A stretch of 16,760 bases of DNA from Rodentibacter caecimuris. Lineage in GTDB: Bacteria; Pseudomonadota; Gammaproteobacteria; Enterobacterales; Pasteurellaceae. The notes below the pieces were generated by a model, which was not told where the DNA came from, searched no databases, and saw only the letters and a list, made by a program, of their open reading frames with translations. Position numbers and translations under genes: made by a program. Shown piece after piece: positions 11,148 through 16,760 of the stretch. The DNA is taken from NCBI RefSeq assembly GCF_024622045.1, contig NZ_JANKBP010000025.1; one strand, 5' to 3'. Each line of letters opens with the position of its first letter. Position 1 is the stretch's first letter.

Positions 11148-11519
11148 ATGTTGAACGAAAAAGTGGAAACATTTAACGAAAAAGCGCCCGAAATTTTAGC
11201 GGATTTAGCGAAGCATTCCGAAGTCAAAATCAAACAACATATTGCCGGCATTGACCCGTCTCTCGCGCAACAAATCAGCATAGAAATTGCCGGAAAAATC
11301 GCCGAAAGTTGGGGTGGTGAGGTGATTTATATCCCACGCAATTTAATCTTGCTATTGAGCGAACGTGACCGCAAGATCTTTAATGAATTTAATGGTTCAA
11401 ATCACCGAGAACTCGCCCGAAAATATAACTGCTCGATGCAGTGGATTTATCAAATTGTGAAGCGTGTCACAAAAGAAGAAATCGCCAGACGCCAATTTGA
11501 TATGTTTGGCAGTACGTAA
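11148..11519 (+). CDS. mor: Middle-operon activator Mor
   Basis: This 123-residue activator of middle or late transcription has the Mor/C fold. Residues 10-52 form the helical dimerization part (LADLAKHSEVKIKQHIAGIDPSLAQQISIEIAGKI). SWGGEVIYIPR (54-64) is the conserved beta-strand linker. Residues 72-110 carry the helix-turn-helix (RDRKIFNEFNG.NHRELARKYNCSMQWIYQIVKR). The start at 11148 is chosen for GAGGTG 5 bases upstream; the GTG at 11121 would begin almost at the predicted transcript start. It should bind a dyad upstream of a promoter lacking a -35, such as the one proposed at 12069-12117. No separate C gene is seen in the window. Confidence 0.93.
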   Translation: MLNEKVETFNEKAPEILADLAKHSEVKIKQHIAGIDPSLAQQISIEIAGKIAESWGGEVIYIPRNLILLLSERDRKIFNEFNGSNHRELARKYNCSMQWIYQIVKRVTKEEIARRQFDMFGST

Positions 11520-11535
11520 TTATTAGATACTAAAG

Positions 11536-11562
11536 AAAAGATCGCTTCTGCGATCTTTTTTT
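11536..11562 (+). terminator. Rho-independent terminator after mor
   Basis: AAAAGATCGC and GCGATCTTTT pair around TTCT, followed by further T residues. It separates mor from the next gene. Confidence 0.85.
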
Positions 11563-11589
11563 GTTAACCTTACAAAGTAAAGGTATCAA
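11561..11589 (+). promoter_or_regulatory. Candidate constitutive promoter of the 11614 gene
   Basis: TTGTTA (11561-11566) and TATCAA (11584-11589) are separated by 17 bases. The predicted start is near 11596, about 18 bases before the ATG. The promoter begins at the T tract of the mor terminator, so the gene would be transcribed independently of the phage cycle. Confidence 0.45.
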
Positions 11590-11613
11590 AAATTAATTTC
11601 AAGAGGAATAGAT

Positions 11614-12063
11614 ATGGTTGATATTTCATCGGTTAGTGCAATGCTTGGTGTTCTAAAAGATATAACTAATCAAGTAAAACTATTCAGTAATCTTACTGAG
11701 GATATTGAAAATAAAACGAAAATTCAGGAGGCAAAACGGGTAGCAATTGACTTGACTAATGCTGTTATTACATTGCAAACTGAAATGCTATCATTGCAGT
11801 CTGCCTATTCACAACTTGTTGAAGAAAACCGTAAACTGAATTCTGAGATACAAGATAAAGAAAAATATAAACTAGTACGTTACCCAACTGAATTATCAAA
11901 AGAAATTTTAGTATATAAATATATGGGAGATGATGAACCGGAGCATTATCTTTGCCCACATTGTTGGGGATATGGCAATAAAACAATTTTACAAAAGCAA
12001 AAATCTAGAGCTTCCCATGATGGATTGAAATGTATTCGTTGCAATTGGTGGCATTGTATATAA
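11614..12063 (+). CDS. Coiled-coil/zinc-ribbon protein, moron candidate
   Basis: This 149-residue protein has AGAGGAAT before the ATG. Residues about 14-85 form a long amphipathic helix (LKDITNQVKLFSNLTEDIEN... LVEENRKLNSEIQDKEK), a likely coiled coil. The C-terminal 40 residues hold a zinc ribbon with C114-x2-C117 and C140-x2-C143 (LCPHCWGYG ... KCIRCNWWHC). I have seen similar helical-plus-zinc-ribbon proteins scattered in enterobacterial and Pasteurellaceae prophages without a known role. It is AT-rich compared with mor and the lysis genes and sits between two terminators with its own predicted promoter. This is the classic layout of a moron expressed in the lysogen, so a role in host fitness, defence or superinfection exclusion is possible but unproven. 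Confidence 0.75.
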   Translation: MVDISSVSAMLGVLKDITNQVKLFSNLTEDIENKTKIQEAKRVAIDLTNAVITLQTEMLSLQSAYSQLVEENRKLNSEIQDKEKYKLVRYPTELSKEILVYKYMGDDEPEHYLCPHCWGYGNKTILQKQKSRASHDGLKCIRCNWWHCI

Positions 12064-12068
12064 CTTAA

Positions 12069-12117
12069 GGTTCTCTTTAAACCACTTTAAAATCAATTCA
12101 AACTGACATTTTATAAA
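12069..12117 (+). promoter_or_regulatory. Candidate Mor-dependent promoter before the endolysin
   Basis: A -10 TATAAA (12112-12117; or TTATAA one base earlier) has no recognisable -35. A dyad GGTT-N7-AACC (12069-12083) is centred about 46 bases before the predicted start near 12123. In Mu, the Mor dyad at Pm is centred near -43. The arrangement fits an activator-dependent lysis promoter. Confidence 0.4.
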
Positions 12118-12149
12118 CTCCTTTCAAAGCTATTTGAAAGGAGTTTTTT
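12115..12149 (+). terminator. Terminator hairpin that contains the endolysin ribosome binding site
   Basis: AAACTCCTTTCAAA and TTTGAAAGGAGTTT form a perfect 14-bp stem with a GCTA loop and a six-T run. AAAGGAG in the 3' arm is the only ribosome binding site for the ATG at 12150. In a transcript from the left, the hairpin would both terminate transcription and hide the site. Confidence 0.85.
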
Positions 12150-12695
12150 ATGTCTTACCTCATCCATAAAATTGTCATCCACTGTTCTGCCACCCAAAAC
12201 GGCAAAGCATTACGCACCCCAACCCAAACTGCTACACAACGCATTGATGAATGGCACAAACAACGTGGTTTTAAGCGTAACCCCGCACTGACAAAACAAT
12301 TCAACCCACACCTAAAACATATCGGCTATCACTTCATTATTGACACGGACGGTACGGTGGAAACAGGTCGCCGTGAGGGAGAAACCGGTGCGCACGTAAA
12401 AGGACATAATCTCAATAGCCTTGGCATCTGTTTAGTGGGTGGTATCACCAAAGATAAACGCAACCACGGTGAATATACCACCGAGCAATGGCTTGCCTTG
12501 CATAAATTGTTGCGCACGCTTGAAGCCAAATATCCCAGTGCTCGCATTTGTGGACATCGTGATCTAAGCCCTGATCGCAATGGAGACGGCACAATCACAC
12601 CGAATGAATGGATTAAAGACTGTCCGTGCTTTGATGTGTGGAGCTGGTTGGATACCGAGCAAGTTATCAATGTTGATCACCTATTTAAGGAGTAA
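12150..12695 (+). CDS. lys: N-acetylmuramoyl-L-alanine amidase (endolysin)
   Basis: This is a 181-residue Amidase_2 (T7 lysozyme-like) zinc enzyme that cuts the bond between MurNAc and L-alanine in peptidoglycan at lysis. Zinc ligands are H11 (IVIHCSAT), H136 (ICGHRDLSPD) and C158 (IKDCPCFDV). Y60 (HIGYHFIID) and K156 fit the catalytic positions. The GAHVKGHNLNSLGICLVGG segment (80-98) is typical. It has no signal peptide, so it needs a holin to cross the inner membrane. It is the first gene of the lysis module and its ribosome binding site lies in a terminator stem. Confidence 0.95.
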   Translation: MSYLIHKIVIHCSATQNGKALRTPTQTATQRIDEWHKQRGFKRNPALTKQFNPHLKHIGYHFIIDTDGTVETGRREGETGAHVKGHNLNSLGICLVGGITKDKRNHGEYTTEQWLALHKLLRTLEAKYPSARICGHRDLSPDRNGDGTITPNEWIKDCPCFDVWSWLDTEQVINVDHLFKE

Positions 12696-12698
12696 ATG

Positions 12699-12854
12699 AT
12701 GAGTAAACGAGTAAAAAACACCACTGTGCCAAAAGGTGGTTTCGGGTATTACAAAACACCACGTTGTAAAACAAGTAATAATGCTAAGCGAAATAAAGTA
12801 ATCAATGGTGGCACAACTGCTGCAACCGCCTTCTACTTACGTTGGAGTTACTAA
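12699..12854 (+). CDS. Small basic protein of unknown function (51 aa)
   Basis: This gene was read directly from the sequence between the endolysin and the holin candidate. ATG at 12699 has AAGGAG 6 bases upstream; the adjacent ATG at 12696 is too close. The protein has nine Lys/Arg in its first 35 residues, a PKGGFGYYKTPRCKTSNN segment and a TTAATAFYLRWSY end. There is no membrane segment. The stop overlaps the next start (TAATG), which shows it belongs to the lysis operon. No family is recognised. Confidence 0.65.
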   Translation: MSKRVKNTTVPKGGFGYYKTPRCKTSNNAKRNKVINGGTTAATAFYLRWSY

Positions 12855-13072
12855 TGGCATTAAAAGAACTGATTACTAACGCCGATGGTCGACTGTCAAC
12901 GACCGCTTTTATCCAATTTTTCGGGGCGTTACTCATGGCGGGGATCTTATGTTTCTGTGTATGGCTTGACCGCCCTTATGTGCCGGAAATGTTTATGACT
13001 TTTGCTATTTTTTGTGGCGGTGGTGCGGCGACTAAAGGCTTTGCCAATGCTCTAGGGAGAGACAAAGGATGA
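12854..13072 (+). CDS. DUF2644-like two-TM protein, holin candidate
   Basis: This 72-residue protein starts in the preceding stop. The N-terminal LITNADGRLSTTAFIQFFG is characteristic of the DUF2644 family known from the H. influenzae Mu-like prophage. Residues 19-38 and 44-62 are membrane segments separated by WLDRPYVPEM, and the C-terminus is short and charged. Two short TM helices between an endolysin and spanins fit a class II holin, which would release the endolysin to the periplasm. The holin role is inferred from topology and position. Confidence 0.8.
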   Translation: MALKELITNADGRLSTTAFIQFFGALLMAGILCFCVWLDRPYVPEMFMTFAIFCGGGAATKGFANALGRDKG

Positions 13073-13326
13073 TGAATTATCTCTATCTCGGTGTCATTTT
13101 CGGGCTTGCCGGTTTATGGGGCTATGCCCGCTTTAGAGTGAAATATTTGAAAAGCCGGCTTGAAAAAACAAAAGAAAAACTGATCGCACTTGAGGCAGAA
13201 AAAGCCGTGGTTCAAGCCCAAGTCAAACATTTTGAAGTGAGAAAGAAACATGAAGGAAACACTCGTAGCACTCGCCGTGACGATGTCATTAACCGCTTGC
13301 AACAGTCCGGCGATCTCCGTGATTAA
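13069..13326 (+). CDS. DUF2681-like i-spanin (Rz-like)
   Basis: This 85-residue protein has an N-terminal membrane anchor (about 4-20, LYLGVIFGLAGLWGYARF). A long Lys/Glu-rich periplasmic coiled coil follows (KYLKSRLEKTKEKLIALEAEKAVVQAQVKHFEVRK). That is the topology of inner-membrane spanins. The start is at 13069 or the adjacent ATG 13072, overlapping the holin stop (ATGA). The o-spanin gene starts inside it in the +1 frame, as in lambda Rz/Rz1. The pair fuses inner and outer membranes in the last step of lysis. Confidence 0.82.
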   Translation: MMNYLYLGVIFGLAGLWGYARFRVKYLKSRLEKTKEKLIALEAEKAVVQAQVKHFEVRKKHEGNTRSTRRDDVINRLQQSGDLRD

Positions 13327-13453
13327 CCCAAGTTGTGCGGGGTTTAGTGTGATTAAGGCAAGCCGTCAGGATACAACAGAAACCTTGCGTCAAGTAGCGG
13401 TACATAATGCCACTTATCGGGAGATTTGTTCGGAAACAAAGGATATAAAATGA
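13250..13453 (+). CDS. o-spanin lipoprotein (Rz1-like), nested in the i-spanin gene
   Basis: This 67-residue protein has MKETLVALAVTMSLTAC as a lipoprotein signal with lipobox L14-T-A-C17, giving a mature lipoprotein of 51 residues. It starts 77 bases before the i-spanin stop in another frame and extends 127 bases past it. A GAAAGAAAC leader precedes the ATG, a weak site suited to coupled translation. The mature part is unusual for an Rz1: it is not proline-rich and contains two further Cys (at about 29 and 60). The stop overlaps the next ATG (ATGA). Confidence 0.85.
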   Translation: MKETLVALAVTMSLTACNSPAISVINPSCAGFSVIKASRQDTTETLRQVAVHNATYREICSETKDIK

Positions 13454-13779
13454 TTGAAATTTTTGAATTTATCCAAAAACACTGGGCAATTGTGGTCACT
13501 ATCGGTGGCGCGGTGTGGACGTACTTTTGGCTCACAATGGACAGCAAATATGCACGAAAATCGGATGTCGCGGATTTACGCAAAGCGATTGAAAGCAATG
13601 AAAAAAGCCTGTCGGAAGTAAAAGGCGAACTTCGCCACTTGCCGACGTCGCAAGATGTTTCGGAGTTGCGCATTTTAATCACCGAAATGAAGGGGAAAAG
13701 TGATGTGTTAAACACCAATATCAAAAGCCTCAATCATCAGGTCGCATTATTAATTGAAAAAGAAGTGAGCAAAGAATGA
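13450..13779 (+). CDS. DUF2730 protein (Mu gp25-like)
   Basis: This 109-residue protein starts at 13450 inside the o-spanin stop; the in-frame 13426 start lies within the o-spanin gene. Residues about 11-30 (HWAIVVTIGGAVWTYFWLTM) are a membrane anchor. The rest is a coiled coil (DVADLRKAIESNEKSLSEVKGEL ... MKGKSDVLNTNIKSLNHQVALLIEKE). Size, anchor, coil and the position before the gp26- and gp27-like genes match Mu gp25 (DUF2730). Its function in the phage is unknown. Confidence 0.85.
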   Translation: MIEIFEFIQKHWAIVVTIGGAVWTYFWLTMDSKYARKSDVADLRKAIESNEKSLSEVKGELRHLPTSQDVSELRILITEMKGKSDVLNTNIKSLNHQVALLIEKEVSKE

Positions 13780-14066
13780 AAAATATTTTTACCAAAGACC
13801 AACGCCTTGTCATTTTACGTTCCCTTGTTGATGCCGGCTACGATGCCAATGAATCCATTTTAGACGATTGCTTGGCGCTTTACGGACATAACATCAGTCG
13901 GGATTTAGTGCGTAATCACTTGAACTGGCTTGAAGAGCAAGGTTTAGTCAAGATTGAACGATTAAGCAACGGTTTTATGATAGCAACCATCACCCAACGT
14001 GGGTTGGATGTTGCCAATGGTGAGGCAATCGTTGAAGGCGTAAAACGCCCTTTACCCAAACTTTAA
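13776..14066 (+). CDS. Mu gp26-like winged-helix protein
   Basis: This 96-residue protein overlaps the previous stop by 4 bases. It has a winged-helix pattern: QRLVILRSLVDAGYDANESIL, DDCLALYGHNISRDLVRNHL as recognition helix region (about 28-48), WLEEQGLVKIERLSNG as wing and TITQRGLDVANG as C-terminal strand and helix. This matches Mu gp26 and the VpaChn25_0724-type small phage proteins. It lies between the gp25- and gp27-like genes, where gp26 is expected, and may be a DNA-binding packaging or regulatory factor. Confidence 0.85.
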   Translation: MKNIFTKDQRLVILRSLVDAGYDANESILDDCLALYGHNISRDLVRNHLNWLEEQGLVKIERLSNGFMIATITQRGLDVANGEAIVEGVKRPLPKL

Positions 14067-14087
14067 GGGCAATTTAAGGCGGCTTAA

Positions 14088-14660
14088 ATGACAGAAAAAA
14101 ACACACGAGGGCGTGCCAGTAAGGTCGATTTATTACCCCCGAATATCAAAACCCAACTCGCCATGATGTTGCGTGATAAGCAGTTTTCACAGGCTCAAAT
14201 ATTGGAAGAAATTAACGATTTAATTCGTGACTGTGGCTTGCCGGAATCGGCATTGTTAAGTAAAACCGGGTTAAATCGCTATGCTAATCGTATGGAGCAA
14301 ATGGCAAGCAAAATCCGCAATGCCCGTGAAGTAGCAGAAATTTGGACGAAACAGTTCGGTGAAGCACCACAAAGCGATATAGGCAAACTACTGATGGAAA
14401 TCGTGAAAAACCTTGCCTTTGAAACCTCCATTGGCATGAGTGAAAGTGAAAAAGGCGCAGACCCGAAATCCCTCGCCTTATTAGCCAGTGCGGTGCAACG
14501 CCTAGAACAGGCGGAAAGTCTGTCCCATAAACGTGAGCAGGCAATTCGCAAAGAAATGGCACAGCTTGCTGCAGAAACTGCAGAAAAAGTGGTATTGCAA
14601 GCGGGGCTATCACAGGCAACCGTCGCACAACTGAAAGCTGAAATTTTAGGAATTGCATAA
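14088..14660 (+). CDS. DUF3486 protein (Mu gp27-like, small terminase)
   Basis: This 190-residue protein is the probable small terminase subunit that recognises phage DNA for packaging. The N-terminal 75 residues (GRASKVDLLPPNIKTQLAMM, then ILEEINDLIRDCGLPESALLSKTGLNRYANRM) are the DUF3486 DNA-binding part. The remainder is helical (SDIGKLLMEIVKNLAFETSIGM, SHKREQAIRKEMAQLAAETAEK) and should support ring formation. AAGGCGG precedes the ATG. The stop overlaps the large terminase start (ATAATG region). Compare the short relative at 1964. Confidence 0.9.
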   Translation: MTEKNTRGRASKVDLLPPNIKTQLAMMLRDKQFSQAQILEEINDLIRDCGLPESALLSKTGLNRYANRMEQMASKIRNAREVAEIWTKQFGEAPQSDIGKLLMEIVKNLAFETSIGMSESEKGADPKSLALLASAVQRLEQAESLSHKREQAIRKEMAQLAAETAEKVVLQAGLSQATVAQLKAEILGIA

Positions 14661-16171
14661 TGACCGAACATACCGTGCCGGATTTTATCCCCTTTGACCC
14701 AAACGAGCTATTGTTAGGCTATCAAAAGCGTTGGATAGCGGATAAATCACAACTCAAAATTGCCGAAAAATCCCGTCGAACCGGTTTGACATGGGCGGAA
14801 GCGGCAGATGATGCGCTGATTGCCAGTCTTGCCAAAAAAGACGGTGGCTCTGATGTGTTTTATATCGGGTCAAACAAGGAAATGGCACGTGAGTTTATTG
14901 ATGCGGTGGCAATGTGGGCAAGAGCTTTTAACTATGCGGCAGGTGAAATTCAGGAAGAGGTGTTAGAAGACGAAGACAAAGCCATTTTGACTTACGTGAT
15001 CTATTTTGCTTCGGGCTTTAAAGTCAAAGCCTTATCCAGTAACCCGAAAAACTTACGGGGTATGCAAGGGGTCGTGGTGATTGATGAAGCCGCCTTCCAC
15101 GAATATCTTGCGGAAGTCTTAAAAGCGGCACTGGCGCTGACCATGTGGGGCGCAAAAGTGCGGCTGATTTCCACTCATAATGGCGCAGATAACCTCTTTA
15201 ATGAACTGATTTTAGATAGTCGTGCAGGCAAAAAACGTTACTCGGTGCATACCATTACCCTTGATGATGCCTGTGCGGAAGGTTTGTATCAGCGTATTTG
15301 CCAAGTCAGTAAACAAGTCTGGACGGCTGATAAAGAAGCTGAATGGAAAGAAAACCTACTCAACGACACCGCCACTAAAGAAGATGCGGAAGAAGAATAT
15401 TACTGCGTGCCAAAAAACGGCTCGGGCTTGTGGCTTTCCCGTGCCTTAATTGAACGGCAGATGAGCGAAAATACGCCGGTGATTCGTTATCAAGCCAAAG
15501 ACGGGTTTAGTCTTGAACCTGAACCTGCCCGTTACAAAGAAATGAACGACTGGTGCGAAAAAGCGCTCACCCCGGTTTTACAACAGTTATCACCGGATTT
15601 ATTACATTTTTTCGGCGAAGACTTTGCCCGTAGCGGTGATATGACCTCTTTTGTGGTATTGGCACAACAACAAAACTTAACTAAACAAGTGCAGTTTATT
15701 GTTGAACTAGGCAATATGCCTTACAAACAACAAGAGCAAATTGTGCTGTTTATTTTAAAACGACTTCCACGCTTTTCCGGTGGCGCATTTGATGCGCGGG
15801 GTAACGGTGGTTATTTGGCGGAATCTGCCCAAGATGCCTTTGGTTCACTGATTGACAGCGTGCAACTGTCGGAAAAATGGTATCGGGAACATACCGCTCC
15901 TTTTAAAGCTGCACTGGAAGACGGCGAGCTTGAGGGTATTCCCAAAGATGCCGATATTCTCGCTGATTTGCGTTCATTCCAAGTGGTAAAAGGCGTGCCA
16001 CGTATTCCCGATAAACGCACCAAAAGCGCAGACGGTAAAAATAAACGCCATGGCGATACCGCGATTGCTTTGTTACTCGCCCATTATGCCAGTCGTCAGT
16101 TGGTTCAGTTACCAGTCAAAGCTCACAGCCGAAGAATTAGACGTAGTCGCAAAATGACAGAAGGATATTAA
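14660..16171 (+). CDS. Large terminase subunit (Mu gp28-like)
   Basis: This 503-residue headful-packaging motor has an N-terminal ATPase with a degenerate Walker A KSRRTGLTW (37-45), Walker B GVVVIDEAAF (137-146; D142, E143) and a coupling motif LISTHNG (169-175). The C-terminal RNase H-like nuclease has acidic residues D321 (FFGEDFARSGD), D378 (GGAFDARGNGG) and D466 (KRHGDTAIALLLA). The basic tail is HSRRIRRSRKM. Length and motifs match Mu gp28. It follows the small terminase with overlapping stop and start. Confidence 0.95.
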   Translation: MTEHTVPDFIPFDPNELLLGYQKRWIADKSQLKIAEKSRRTGLTWAEAADDALIASLAKKDGGSDVFYIGSNKEMAREFIDAVAMWARAFNYAAGEIQEEVLEDEDKAILTYVIYFASGFKVKALSSNPKNLRGMQGVVVIDEAAFHEYLAEVLKAALALTMWGAKVRLISTHNGADNLFNELILDSRAGKKRYSVHTITLDDACAEGLYQRICQVSKQVWTADKEAEWKENLLNDTATKEDAEEEYYCVPKNGSGLWLSRALIERQMSENTPVIRYQAKDGFSLEPEPARYKEMNDWCEKALTPVLQQLSPDLLHFFGEDFARSGDMTSFVVLAQQQNLTKQVQFIVELGNMPYKQQEQIVLFILKRLPRFSGGAFDARGNGGYLAESAQDAFGSLIDSVQLSEKWYREHTAPFKAALEDGELEGIPKDADILADLRSFQVVKGVPRIPDKRTKSADGKNKRHGDTAIALLLAHYASRQLVQLPVKAHSRRIRRSRKMTEGY

Positions 16172-16174
16172 TCA

Positions 16175-16760
16175 ATGACACCGAAAAAACAAGATTTAAT
16201 CAAGGTTATCGCAAGCCGAGCCAGTGCTATCGACTATTGGTCGTTTATGCACTATTTGCCGAACCCCGACCCGGTTCTCAAGAAAATGGGGAAAGATATT
16301 TCTGCTTATCGTGAAATTTTATCCGACAGTCATGTAGGCGGTTGTGTGCGTCGTAGAAAAGCCGCAATCAAAGGGCTGGAATGGCGACTCACGCCAACGG
16401 GCAATGAAAAAACGGACGAGATTTTGACCGCACTTTTTGACCGCTTGCCGATAAGTCAAATCATTAACCAAATTTTAGATGCCACCCTTTTCGGCTATCA
16501 AGCCCTAGAGGTGATGTGGGAAAGCAAAGACGGTTTATTTTTGCCGGTTGCTGTCGAGGGTAAACCGCAAGAATGGTTTGTCTTTGATGAAGAAAACCGT
16601 TTGATGTTGCGCACCAAAGACCACTACAACGGTGAACTTGTACCGGAAAAGAAATTCCTCCTCGCCACCCAACAAGCGGACTATATGAACCCTTACGGGC
16701 GTGCCGACCTTGCCATGTGCTTTTGGGCGGCGACCTTCAAAAAAGGCGGCTTTAAGTTTT
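16175..16760 (+). CDS. Portal protein, DUF935 (Mu gp29-like), cut by window end
   Basis: The first 195 residues of a protein that continues beyond the window are present; Mu gp29 has about 510. They include YWSFMHYLPNPDPVLKKMGK, SDSHVGGCVRRRKAAIKGLEW, LFGYQALEVMW and MNPYGRADLA, typical of the DUF935 portal family. The portal forms the ring through which DNA enters the head. The ATG is 3 bases after the terminase stop, with AAGGA at 16161-16165 as ribosome binding site. A reverse uptake sequence lies at 16427-16435. Confidence 0.93.
   Translation, partial: MTPKKQDLIKVIASRASAIDYWSFMHYLPNPDPVLKKMGKDISAYREILSDSHVGGCVRRRKAAIKGLEWRLTPTGNEKTDEILTALFDRLPISQIINQILDATLFGYQALEVMWESKDGLFLPVAVEGKPQEWFVFDEENRLMLRTKDHYNGELVPEKKFLLATQQADYMNPYGRADLAMCFWAATFKKGGFKF
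16427..16435 (-). other. DNA uptake sequence (complement)
   Basis: ACCGCACTT is the exact complement of the Haemophilus-type core, inside the portal gene. With the copies at 4118 and 6878 it supports long residence in a Haemophilus-type competent host. Confidence 0.75.

Noticed and set aside
12329..12670. 113-codon leftward frame opposite the endolysin
   Set aside because: It is antisense to a gene with all catalytic residues in place, with no ribosome binding site or promoter.
14279..14671. Two long leftward frames opposite the small terminase gene
   Set aside because: Composition is Ser/Cys/Ala-rich as expected for an antisense shadow; the sense gene is well supported and there is no start context.
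1..16760. CRISPR arrays and insertion sequences
   Set aside because: No regularly spaced direct repeats with spacers were seen. The only transposase is the Mu-type A gene.

Overview
The window is the left part of a Mu-like transposable prophage in a Pasteurellaceae chromosome, preceded by about 2.3 kb of AT-rich, partly decayed accessory DNA. Three exact Haemophilus-type DNA uptake sequences (AAGTGCGGT or its complement, at 4118, 6878 and 16427), together with DUF2644- and DUF2681-type lysis genes of the kind found in the H. influenzae FluMu prophage, point to Haemophilus, Aggregatibacter or Pasteurella. The species cannot be fixed from the sequence alone.

Bases 1-2320 (flank). Two homologous 13-14 codon 3' gene ends (1-42 and 649-687) are each followed by a small unrelated gene: a DUF4298-like gene at 110 and a membrane-anchored protein of unknown function at 782. 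A third orphan 3' end lies at 1263-1397. A degenerate tRNA-like sequence, a terminator, a 9-codon ORF with a strong ribosome binding site, and a stand-alone short DUF3486-like gene (1964) with its own promoter and terminator follow. The prophage left end is probably at 2321, where TG is followed by a MuA-site-like sequence. An alternative end near 1850 cannot be excluded.

Bases 2321-3912 (lysis/lysogeny switch). A leftward operon encodes a Mu c-type repressor and an ORF6C-like protein. It diverges from a rightward early operon that starts with ner. The control region between them has four TGAATTCA-type sites, a predicted early promoter and a perfect 22-bp palindrome that is a likely Ner operator.

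Bases 3927-11519 (early region). The order is transposase A, target-selection ATPase B, two small unknown genes, gam, a membrane protein, an accessory cassette zone (ANR-type regulator, three small ORFs, an RdgC-like protein, a very acidic protein), gemA/gp16 and the activator gene mor. The cassettes in this zone are separated by three related hairpin elements.

Bases 11520-16760 (after mor). A gene for a coiled-coil/zinc-ribbon protein with its own predicted promoter sits between two terminators, where C would lie in phage Mu. The lysis module follows: amidase endolysin, a small basic protein, a two-TM holin candidate, and nested i-/o-spanins. Then come the gp25-, gp26- and gp27-like genes, the large terminase (gp28) and a portal (gp29) cut by the window end.

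The most interesting regulatory structure is at 12069-12152. A terminator stem there contains the endolysin ribosome binding site, while a predicted activator-dependent promoter would start transcription inside the 5' arm of that stem. This would insulate the lysis gene from upstream readthrough.
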